Positions 25,737 through 35,198 of a DNA stretch of 64,000 nt are shown in pieces. The stretch is taken from assembly GCA_016703525.1 (NCBI GenBank), contig JADJBW010000003.1, positions 62,001 to 126,000 on the forward strand, read 5' to 3'. The number at the start of each line of letters is the position of its first letter. The stretch's first letter is position 1. The DNA comes from Actinomycetota bacterium (GTDB taxonomy: Bacteria > Actinomycetota > Acidimicrobiia > Acidimicrobiales > Microtrichaceae). The translations under genes were made by a program, and so were the position numbers. The notes under the pieces are model-generated. The model was not told where the DNA came from, did no database searches, and saw only the letters and a list, made by a program, of their open reading frames with translations.

Positions 25737-27244
25737 CGAAGTCGAGGAATCGTGACGCCGTCGGCGGTCCCTCGTAAGCGAATACCACAGGGCAAGCTCC
25801 CGGAGGGCCAATGCTGCGCCGATCGCTGTGATGGGAACCAAGGCAAATCGGAATCGATTGTTCTCGCCGATCTCCACTGCGTTCGCCAGGACCGGCGTGG
25901 CGACGACGGCCCACGTCAGGAAGGTGAGGCACAACCCTTCCGCATCCGTCATTGACTGGTTGTTGCGTGCGCGCCGTCGTCGACGAAGAGGGAACGCGGA
26001 TGCCGCCAGTGCGAACAAGGCAATCTCACTGAATTGAACACCGCGCCAACTGTCCCCAATCCAATCGTGGTCGAACTGGCCGCTCGACAGGTACGGTTCG
26101 GCCAATGGCACACGCCAGATAGACCGGTAGGCGGCGATGGAGTCGATGTTGTCGATCATTCGCAAGTTGTCATCCGCCTACTTGAAGTACACACCCCATG
26201 CCTGCCATACGGCGTGCAGCCAGACGGTTGGCCGATGGCGGATGACCCACAGCGCATCATCCAAGTCGTTCTCATACGACGGGAGATACCGGCGGTTGTT
26301 GTAGTTGAGTTCACCTCCCGTCGGCTTCCGAGTCTGGTCCAAAACGTCGACGGTTGCCGAAGGTCCGGTCTCGCCGGCAGGCTGGTCGAGTAGGGGATCG
26401 TCCCAGTTCTTCGACCAACTGCTCAGGAGGGCCGACTCCGTCAGCGATCTGTCTCGCACGAGTCGCCTTCGTTCCGCCTCCGAAAGCTGATAGGTCGTGA
26501 TCCTCGAAAGGTTCGTTCCCTGCCAACTCGAGATCGCCGCTTGATCGAAAAGAACCCAGTTCTTCGCCGTGATAGCGCCGAGCAGCAGCATCGCCGGCCC
26601 GACCAGCGCCATGGTCCGTCGCCATCCGAATCGCCAAGAAAGGAGCGCTCCGAGGCCTGCCACCCAGACGACGCCGAACAGTGCATGCATCGCGGCCAAC
26701 GACGCTATACCCAGAGCTGCTGGGGCGAGACGAATGATCGGTGCGCTTCGCCCGATCGTCGCGAGGACGGCAAGGACGGCCACAAGGATCCATGCCTCGA
26801 TGAAGGTATAGAAGTACCAGTGTTCGTAGAGAAGCACGTCCGGACGAAGGCAGACGATCGACGCCAGGACAACGGACCATCGGGTCGTGAGGCCAAGGCG
26901 ACGGCTGAGAAGCAGGACGCCGACGACCAAGGTTGCTCCAAGAAGGTGGAACAGAATCGCGGCGGCCACGCGTTCGCGGCCTGTCGCGAGTAGCAGGGAC
27001 GACAGGGCGTTGAAGCCAGGCGGTTGGCTGTGCTGATACCACATCGTTCGCAGCGGTTCCCGTTTCAGCCACACCGGATCCGCCAACTGCATGGCGTTTG
27101 CGAACATCGCACTGTCGAAGCGAACGCCGGCCAGCGCCGCTGCAGCTCGCACCCGGTCCAGATCGAGAGGACGGTCAGGATCGCCCAGGACTCGATGCCC
27201 CAGGACCGCCGACGCTGGTCCGATGGCGCGACGTCACTGTGCAT
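25716..27244 (-). pseudogene. GT39-like membrane glycosyltransferase, broken by frameshift and TAG
   Basis: The ATG at 27244 overlaps the 3' end of the related gene at 27234-28844. The first 30 residues (MHSDVAPSDQRRRSWG, then a helix) shift frame near 27155 at a CCGG run; a missing base restores RVRAAAALAGVRFDSAMF. Then TMWYQHSQPPGFNALS, RPDVLLYEHWYFYTF and WQGTNLSRITTYQLS match the sister protein. TAG at 26178-26180 follows GVYFK, after which the same frame continues (ADDNLRMIDNIDSIAAYR) to 25716, ending with ENNRFRF as in the sister. So one approximately 509-residue gene has two breaks. Confidence 0.65.
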
Positions 27245-28844
27245 CGCTGAGCCCGGCTCGTGTCCGGCGGACTCGAACGACGGCCGACAGATTCGTCGCC
27301 GTTGCCACCGCTCCGATGAGGATGAGCGAGTCGATTACAAAGCGGAATCGGTTGTTCTCACCCTGCTCGAAGGAGTTCCCCACGATGCTGACGTAGACGA
27401 TGGCCGCCCATATCGCGAAGTGCGCCATTTCGTCGACGCCCGACGCACCGGCGTGCGATACGGCTATGCCCCTGCCCCAACGCCCTCTCCACCATCGGTA
27501 GGCCGTCAGTCCTACCGGGCCGAAGACGGCAAGAATCCAAGCGATGACCCAACCCCACTCGATGCTCGAAACCGCATCATCGTACGCGGCGAGCGTCAGT
27601 TCTGAACCACCGGCGTGGATCTGTCCACTCCCCATGTCCACCGCTCGGCGGAACGAATCGATCCGCCCAGAATTCGGCTCCAAGCGGATGTTGTCGCCTG
27701 GAGAATTGAAAAACCGCTTCCAGGACAACCCCATCTCCGTGAACCATCGGCTCGGCTCTTGACGGATGAACGCGACGGAGTCCCGAAGATGCGCTCGGAA
27801 TAGCGGGAGGTACCCCCGCCAGTTGAAGTTCGGCGTACCGATAGACGACTTGATGCGCGAATTGAGAATCTCAGCGTCTGTTTCGGGCCCGAGATCCTGG
27901 GGTTTCGTCCCCGGAGGCGGCGCGTAGTTCGGAGTGAACGGAATGATCGCGGCGTTGACACTCACGACCCCCTCCGTGATCAATTGGTCGCGTTCGGCCG
28001 AGCTCAATCGGCCAAGTGTAATCCGAGCCAGATTCTCGCCTTGCCATGTCGAGGGACCGAACGAATCAAAGTACACGTAGTTCTTCACGTACAGAAGAGT
28101 GCCGAGCACCACCGGAAGCAGTGCGATCTGTATGCACTGCCGGATCGTCAATTTCCCTGCAAGTGTTACCACGCCCATCACGAAGACCACGAAGAGCACG
28201 TGGAATAGTGAGCGCATCAGGACGAGCGCGGTTAGGCCGCCGGAAGCGGGTATCGCCCACCTCAATCGTGCCACTTTGTCCGAGCTGCTGGCCCAACCGC
28301 GCATGCCTGCCAGCGCCACCACGAGCAAGGCTGCCTCGAAGTTGGTGTAGAAGAACCACTGTTCGTACAGCACGGCGTCGGGTCGAACCACCAGCAACAC
28401 CGCGATGACCCACGCCGCCTTGGGGGAGATCCTCGCTGACCGTGCCAGATAGGCCGCCCCGATCCCCGTCGCGACAGTCGCACTGCAGCTCGACAGCCAA
28501 TAGGCCGCGGGGCGCGCCGCCTTGGGAAGGTGTTCCACCGCACCGACGAACGCGTTGAACAATGGCGGCTGGCTGTGTAGATACCACAACGTACGCCAGT
28601 AGTCGGTTCGAAGAAGTTCACGATCAACGATCTGATCGGCCCCGTCGAGCATTCGTCCATCGAAACGAACTCCGGCAGCGAAGTAGCCAACCCGCGAGAG
28701 CGCCCACGCAATTACGAGGCCGCCTATCCAACGTGCCCGCCTCGCCACGATCCGGTCGAGTGGGCGCTGCGGCGGTTCCCCTCGGGCTCCGGTCGGAGCA
28801 GCCTGGATGGGCTCGCCCCAGGAACGAACTGGATGAGTGCTCAT
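27234..28844 (-). CDS. GT39-like polytopic glycosyltransferase
   Basis: An intact 536-residue membrane protein. After the first helix, FDGRMLDGADQIVDRELL and LWYLHSQPPLFNAFVG form the first outer loop typical of GT39/ArnT-like GT-C enzymes. RPDAVLYEQWFFYTNFE and WQGENLARITLGRLSSAER follow, and QGENNRFRFVIDSL comes late. About eleven helices are expected. ATG 28844 overlaps the stop of the AftB-like gene by 4 bp (ATGA), which decides the start. The downstream sister gene (25716-27244) overlaps its end by 11 bp, so the minus-strand genes from 34914 down to 25716 look like one operon. Sugar and acceptor are unknown. Confidence 0.8.
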   Translation of the reverse strand: MSTHPVRSWGEPIQAAPTGARGEPPQRPLDRIVARRARWIGGLVIAWALSRVGYFAAGVRFDGRMLDGADQIVDRELLRTDYWRTLWYLHSQPPLFNAFVGAVEHLPKAARPAAYWLSSCSATVATGIGAAYLARSARISPKAAWVIAVLLVVRPDAVLYEQWFFYTNFEAALLVVALAGMRGWASSSDKVARLRWAIPASGGLTALVLMRSLFHVLFVVFVMGVVTLAGKLTIRQCIQIALLPVVLGTLLYVKNYVYFDSFGPSTWQGENLARITLGRLSSAERDQLITEGVVSVNAAIIPFTPNYAPPPGTKPQDLGPETDAEILNSRIKSSIGTPNFNWRGYLPLFRAHLRDSVAFIRQEPSRWFTEMGLSWKRFFNSPGDNIRLEPNSGRIDSFRRAVDMGSGQIHAGGSELTLAAYDDAVSSIEWGWVIAWILAVFGPVGLTAYRWWRGRWGRGIAVSHAGASGVDEMAHFAIWAAIVYVSIVGNSFEQGENNRFRFVIDSLILIGAVATATNLSAVVRVRRTRAGLSDAQ

Positions 28845-30646
28845 CGCTGTCGGTCGCATGGGAAGAGCTCGGACGAACTCCCGACCCGCAACGTGGTCTG
28901 AGCGGGCGCTGCCGCCAGGTTGTCCAGAAACCGCCGCCAGGTCAGTGGAGCTTCGATCGATTCCATGAGTTCGTGCACGGGCGAGCAGCGCAATCGTGAG
29001 CGGGTCGTGGTCAGCGCCGGATCCTCGGCGGGTCCGACTCTCGCGAACCGTGCGATGGGCCACACAAGCGGCTGGCTCTTCTCGTGGCCTGCTGCGAAGC
29101 CTGGCTCTTGGAGCTCAATTCGGCTTCCAAGCGGATCTGCCAACGACAAGAGGTCGACGACGGGAACGTCGAGCGGAAGGGCATAGCCGATTACGCCGAT
29201 GAATCGAACGATGGCCACTCGGCCGACCCCTTCCCTTCCGGGCAGCGCAAATTGATCGGGGCCGTCGGAGACGGCCACGACATCAGTTCGATTGCCGGCC
29301 AGCCGCTCCACCTGGCGGACGGTGTCGAAGGAGGACGACTCTCTATAGTCCTCGATATCAGCGGGGTGTGGCTGCTTTGCCATCCCGACCATGTGGTCGT
29401 GCTCGTCCAGCAGGCGGAGTCCGCTGCTGCCGGTCGCAGTTTGACGGAGCGACGTTCCGGCGACGACTGCCCATCCGAGGACCAGCAGCACACCAAAGGC
29501 GCGGGCGGCCGACGCGTACCCGGCGGGACCTCTCTCCTGTGAACCAGACCGTACGGGCCGGATCCGCGCCGTAACGGGAACGACCGCGATCGGGGCGACC
29601 GCTGCCATGAGGCCGGTGAGCAGCAGCCTTCCATGCATGTAATCGCCGCCGATGGCCACGAGATAGACGACGTGGAGGCCGCCGCTGATCGGCAATGCCA
29701 GCAGTGCCACACGCGTTCGTGGATCGCCTTGGCGTCTGAGCAGAATGAACGCCTGAATCAGGGCGAGCAGCAACGGAATAATGAGGAAATAGGTCCCGAC
29801 GAAGTCCCAGAGATATTCGGCGCCCCGGCGCGGAAGAAGCCGTGACGCCTCCTTTGCCAGTGCGGTGTTCGGCACGAGTGTTCCGTAGTAGCCGGCACGC
29901 GCAATTCCATAGAGCACCGTCAGTGACGCGGTCGCCGCAATGAACGCGATCGCGTCGCGTCGGCTCGGCCGGAGGATCACCAGAACAGCGACTAGGAAGA
30001 CGACTGAGTAGAGAGCGAAGTCCGGGCGGATGAGAGGCCCGAGGCCGATGAGGAACGCAGCTGACAGGCGCGCTCGTCGGCCGCTCATCGGCCTGACGAG
30101 CGCCAGCGCGCAGACACCGATCCACAGCGTGCACAAGCCAGTCTCGAGGCCTGATGTCGAATAGTCCCAGAACGGCGCAAGGCCCGCGAGCGCCAGTAGC
30201 CCAACCGGAACCAAGTAGCGTCGAGTTGCTTGGGGCGCGCTTTCCGGAACGACCGCTGCTTGACCGTCAGCGCTAGAAGCCGCCCGCGCCGCCTCCTCGC
30301 CGGACGACTCCGTCTCGTTCAGAATGATCGAGTAACGCGCGACAGCCGCAACGCCTCCGAGCGTCGCCGCAAGTCCGAGTGCAACTGCGATCCACTCAAG
30401 TCGAAACGGCGTCACGAGGTCGGCGGCTGCAAGGAGCCAGGTCCACAGCGTCGATGTGGAGGCCTCGACCCGCTCGGTGGCATTGAAGCTCGGCCCGTTC
30501 CCGGCGCCGATCTGCTTCACAACGCGCAGCGTGATGAACGCATCCTCGGCGACCCATCTCCGATGGAACCCCATGACTCCAATCACCGCTACCGGGACCA
30601 ACAACGGAAGAGCTGGCTTTCCGGCCCGGTCCTGGATTGTGGTCAT
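28841..30646 (-). CDS. AftB-like terminal arabinofuranosyltransferase (GT89-type)
   Basis: A 601-residue polytopic protein. The N-terminal outer loop reads WVAEDAFITLRVVKQIGAG, then FNATERVEASTSTLWTWLL. This closely follows the pattern of mycobacterial AftB, with the acidic pair ED as the presumed catalytic site. Further family-like parts are YSTSGLETGL, RPDFALYSVV, NTALAKEA and GGDYMHGRLLL. AftB adds beta-1,2-arabinofuranose from decaprenyl-phosphoryl-arabinose outside the membrane; the same donor is assumed here. A C-terminal soluble domain follows (about residues 420-601). ATG 30646 overlaps the previous stop by 4 bp. The DprE2-like gene at 43310 supports a DPA-type donor. Confidence 0.78.
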   Translation of the reverse strand: MTTIQDRAGKPALPLLVPVAVIGVMGFHRRWVAEDAFITLRVVKQIGAGNGPSFNATERVEASTSTLWTWLLAAADLVTPFRLEWIAVALGLAATLGGVAAVARYSIILNETESSGEEAARAASSADGQAAVVPESAPQATRRYLVPVGLLALAGLAPFWDYSTSGLETGLCTLWIGVCALALVRPMSGRRARLSAAFLIGLGPLIRPDFALYSVVFLVAVLVILRPSRRDAIAFIAATASLTVLYGIARAGYYGTLVPNTALAKEASRLLPRRGAEYLWDFVGTYFLIIPLLLALIQAFILLRRQGDPRTRVALLALPISGGLHVVYLVAIGGDYMHGRLLLTGLMAAVAPIAVVPVTARIRPVRSGSQERGPAGYASAARAFGVLLVLGWAVVAGTSLRQTATGSSGLRLLDEHDHMVGMAKQPHPADIEDYRESSSFDTVRQVERLAGNRTDVVAVSDGPDQFALPGREGVGRVAIVRFIGVIGYALPLDVPVVDLLSLADPLGSRIELQEPGFAAGHEKSQPLVWPIARFARVGPAEDPALTTTRSRLRCSPVHELMESIEAPLTWRRFLDNLAAAPAQTTLRVGSSSELFPCDRQR

Positions 30647-33600
30647 GCGCACCTGTGCCAGAGCTCGACGGTTCGGCCGGGAACGACTCTACAGAACCGT
30701 TCGGCCACCACCCGGTTCGGCGCGTCCGGCCCGACGTCGGTGGACCCGTTCGGTTCGCTCCACTCTTCCCAGACCCTCGAGAGGATCAGCCAGTCGGCGC
30801 TCGCGACTTCGTCTGCGAGTCCCGAATCGGGCGCGTTGGCGACCCCTGGGTCCATTTCGATGAAGTAGGCCGCGGGGGTGAGTTCAGGAAAGTAGTGATA
30901 GAGGAATGCGTCTCCGTACGGCGTCCGTCGCAGATCGGCCGGCCGACGAATAGCCGCTCGCCGGGTGTGGACCGCTCGCCGAGTTCGTCCACGACGGCGC
31001 GGAATTCGGCGGCCACGTCCGCGGAGTCGAAGGTGAAGGTGCGGTAGCCGCGGCGGATTTCGGTGTTCGACCAGTCGCGGTCACCGGCCGCTCGCAAGTC
31101 GGCAAAGGCTCGCCACGTGAACTGGGGGATGCCGATGAGCGTCGACATGAGCACAGCGACCCCGGCCAGCACCGAAGCGACCCCTCCCCGGCCGCGCCGG
31201 AACCGTGGAGAGATCAACTCGTACAGCACGATCGGCGAGAGCGGTAGCGCGACGCACGATACCCACGCCAGGTGGGTGGAATCTGGACGCTGCAAGGCCT
31301 GGGGCATCAAGCCGAGGCTGAACACGGTGAACGCGAGCAACAGAGCGCTCCGGCCGGTCCACCCGTCGCGGCGTGCCGATCGGCGAGCAACCACGAGCCC
31401 GGCGGCCATCGCGACTGGCAGCAGCCAAAACCAGAGCCACACCTGTTGCGACGGAGCGAAGACGCTGAGCGTCGATTCCGGCTGCACCAAGAGAGCGAGG
31501 CGTTGCAGGGCGCCGTCGATCTGATTCCATGATGGCGGGAGAGGGAGCCGACGACCGCCGCGGAGGTGGAGAACCGGGTCGATAAGCATGCCCCGGACCG
31601 AGGCTGACACGCCGGCACGGGCGATGTGAACGAGCATCGGGAGGAGTCCGATCGCGAAGCCGAGACCGACCGGTCGCAGCCCCCAGCCGCTGGAGCCGGC
31701 AGCGTTCTGAACGGTCCCGAAATCCTTGGCATGGTTCGCTCCACGCTGCCCATTGACCCACCACAACGTCGCCCAGCTGAGCGCTACCGCAATCACGAGG
31801 TCCGGGCGGAAGGCCAACGCCAGACCGGCGAGCGCGCCGGCGGCGAGCGCCAGTCGCCGCGAACCGCGCTCGATCGACTCGAACCCGGCGATGACCGACC
31901 ATGATCCCAGCGCCACGGCGCCGGTCCAAGCGAGCGCGGTGAGCCCCACCGGCGTGAGCGTGATGAGTACCGCGACGAGACCCACGGCGACCATCAGCCG
32001 GCGACCCCAGCGACGCGCCACGAACAACAACCCGAGGATCAGGCCGAGGTGCTGCGCGAGTCCGAAGACGCGCTCGGCGTGGAGCGACACGCCGACGAGC
32101 CGGTACCAACCGGCGAGGATGTACAGGCTGGCGGGGCCGTAGAGGTGGAGAAAGTCGACGTTGGGGATGTCGCCGGCGAGCACCCGCTCGGGGAAGACGA
32201 GCATGAAGCCCTCTTCCATGGGTGAGCCGGGGATGCGGAACAGGCCGGGAAGCACCGCAGCAATGAACGCACCGACGATGCCGAACGCTGCACTTGTGCG
32301 CAGCCAAGCCGGTCTGCGGAGCAGCCATCCGCCAGCATCCGATACACGTTGAGCGACTGCGCCGACAGCAGCGGACCAACGCGGGGTCTCCGAACGGAGT
32401 GTCGGTGGCGGCACGACACCCGGCGGCGCCGCATACCAGGCCGAAATCCACGCCCAAGCCCGATCCAGCGCGATGCCCGCGAGCAGCATGGCCATCAGGT
32501 CGGCCGGGGTCCGGAAGCGGATTGTGCCGTAGATCAGCACGCAGACGATGCTCACCCCGATGTACTGGGAGACGACGGGCCAGGTGGCTACATTGCGACG
32601 GCGCGTCACCGCGCTGCCGACGACGGAGAGCGGCAGTGACGCCCAGAACATCCATTCGGCCACCTGGCTCCACACCCGCGGGCGGCCCTCGATCTGCATG
32701 AACTGCAGGTTCTGTCCAGGTTTGTAGACGTCCCACGCGACCCAGCCGGGCGAGCGCTACGACCGGCCACCGGTCCTTGTGCTGGAGGGCGTACTTCATG
32801 CCGAGGTCGCGCCAGAACCTCACCCGGGCTGATTCCTCCCGCGGCTCGTTGCCGAACTCCTGGCGGTGTCGCTCCTGGCAGTTGAATGACCAGAATCCGA
32901 GGAGGTCGCCGTAATACGTGTCGTCGCAGTTGGCGTAGTAGATGACCTCATCGCTGTTCGACGCGAACACGACCGGCTGATCGAGCAGTGTGAGGCTGCG
33001 GATCATCCACGGGGCGATGACCGCCGCCCCCAGGATGCCTGCGACGAACATCTGCCGGAGCCGCGCTCGCCACGGAACTTCTTTCGCGAACCACACGACC
33101 GGCGCCACCATGAGGGGGAACATCAGGAGTGATTCGCCACGCACCAGTGCCGACAGCCCGATGAGCGTGCCGACGCCGGCTGCACGCGAGAACGAGGGCG
33201 CTTCGATCCATTGGTAGAGCAGGAGTAGTGCGGCGGCCAGAACCAGCGTGAACAAGCCCTCGGCCCACAGCGTGCCATCGATCGTCCAGAGGTGCGGGTA
33301 GATGCCGACGGCGGCGGCGGCGATGAGCCCGGCGCGTTCGCCGCCGAGTCGGCGGCCCAAGAGCCCGGCGAGCGCAACGGTGCCGACGCCCGCGAACGCA
33401 GCCATGGTCTTGTGCGCAAGATAACTGTGCGTCCCCAACCACGACGGGATCGCCAACCAGAGCGAGAAGAGCGGTGGGTGGAACGCTGTCGGCGTGAGTG
33501 CACCGGTCTGTCGGTGCCCGAACGGTTCGATGAAACCCTTCCCGGCAGCGAGCAGTTCGGCCTGCGAGTGGTAATAGAAGGGGTCGCCGAAGTCGGGGAT

Positions 33601-34914
33601 CACCGTCGTGATTTTCAGGAAGCTGAAGAGCCGCCACCCCAAGCTGAGCAGCGTGATGATCGTCAGCCAGGTGCCGAACTTCGGGAGCGCTCCATGCTTC
33701 CAACGGAGCGCAGGCTTCTCTATGCCGTACCAGGTGGCCGTCGCCAGAAGGATGGTGATGGGGACGACGAACCACAACAGGCGCGGGAGGGACAACAGGA
33801 ACTGCTGGTTGTCGTGACGATCCAGATACCGCCCGATGACAAGGATCTGCCAGAGGTAGATCCCGTAGGAGATGCGGCCGAAGAAGCGCGATGGCGATGA
33901 ACTGAGCAGCGTGCGAACCGGGTTCGCCCGGGTGATGGCGGGGTGCACGGACATGACGAGCCCCGTCGCCACTGCCGTGTAGCCGAGGTGGAGCAAGAAC
34001 TCCTGCGGTCCGGTGAACACGAGCTTGGTCTTGGGGAGCCCGAGGTTCGCGATGACGAGGAAGACGCCGACGCCGAGCAGCGCCGGCGCCCAGCCCGGTA
34101 CCCGCTCGAGCGGGCTCCCCGTTGGGTTCGGGGTGGCATCCGCCGTGTGAGTCGGTGCGGGGTCCGTCCCCGAACCCGCCGTCCGCCTCGTCGAGCGCGA
34201 CACCGATATGACGGCCAGCGCCATGCCCACCGCGAACGTGTCGAGATGGTTCGGTAACCACGCCTTGAGGGCGACCATCTGGAGCAGCGAGAAGCCACCG
34301 GTCACGATGGCGATGCGGAACACCTGCGCCGCCACCACCATCGCGGCGAGCGCCCCCCACACGCGACGGCGACGTTGTGCGTCGTTGGCAGCCGGCACCC
34401 GTTCGATGAGCGAGGCCAGCACTGGGAGGAAGAGATAGAAGGCGAGTTCCGTTGCCAGGCTCCACGCCTGGGGGATGGGGCTGCGCACCAGCGGACCGGT
34501 CGTGTAGATCTGGGTCAACGTCATATGTCGCACTACATCGCCGAGACCGACCGACCCGTCCGGCCGGTACCAGAAGTAGCTGATGATCAACACCGCCCAG
34601 TAGGCGGGAAGGATGCGGAGCAGGCGGTGACGGAGATACGGACGGAGCCGCGGCGCGGGGGTCCCGGTGAGGAGCGACCGGGCGAACGGCCGCCACAGCA
34701 GGTAGCCGGAGATGACGAAGAAGACCGTAACTCCCACATCGAGCCGCGCCCATATGTGGCTGAGGGTGAACCGGTTGCCGGTCGCCGACACGGCGGCATG
34801 GGTCATGAGTACCGCGAATGCCGCGACCGCACGAAGGCCTTCGAGCCCGTTGACCCTGGCACCGGGCTCGGACTCGTCGAGAAGCGCCGCAGTCCGATCG
34901 ACATCGAGGTGCAC
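30643..34914 (-). CDS. Acyltransferase-3 / GT39-like / second GT-C-like fusion (two frame breaks)
   Basis: A repaired length of about 1,424 residues. Part 1 (about 20-430) is an acyltransferase-3: GLEGLRAVAAFAVLMTHA, GVTVFFVISGYLLWRPF, WSLATELAFYLFLP. Part 2 (about 430-770) is GT39-like: FGDPFYYHSQAELLAAGKGF, and ANCDDTYYGDLLGFWSFNC. Part 3 is another polytopic transferase-like region: PMEEGFMLVFPERVLAGD, NVDFLHLYGP, then an outward domain ending SGLADEVASADWLILSRVW. A loss of two bases near 32735 (GTGTGG to GTGG) and one C near 30940 separate the frames; on repair no stop remains from 34914 to 30643. Whether it is one polypeptide or processed parts is unknown. The start overlaps no gene; it is divergent from 35199. 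Confidence 0.65.
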
Positions 34915-35198
34915 CGATCAGACTCCAGGAGCGTGGGCCGGTAGCCGCCATCGGGCTCCGCTGATTCTCGATCTGGGCGGGATCGCGGAGCCGCCGGCGG
35001 GGCGACGAGCCCTGTCGGCGAGAACCGCTTGTCCGATGTGCCGGTTGAGGTGCGGGTCGAGCCCGGGGTTTGAGACCGGCGGACACGGCGCTCCGCCTTG
35101 CGAGGATCCATTGCGGCGAGCGGGTATCGTCCTGCGATGTTTCGAGCACCGACCGACGTGGACGACCTGGCTCTGGACGATGCCGGGGATCCGACCTG

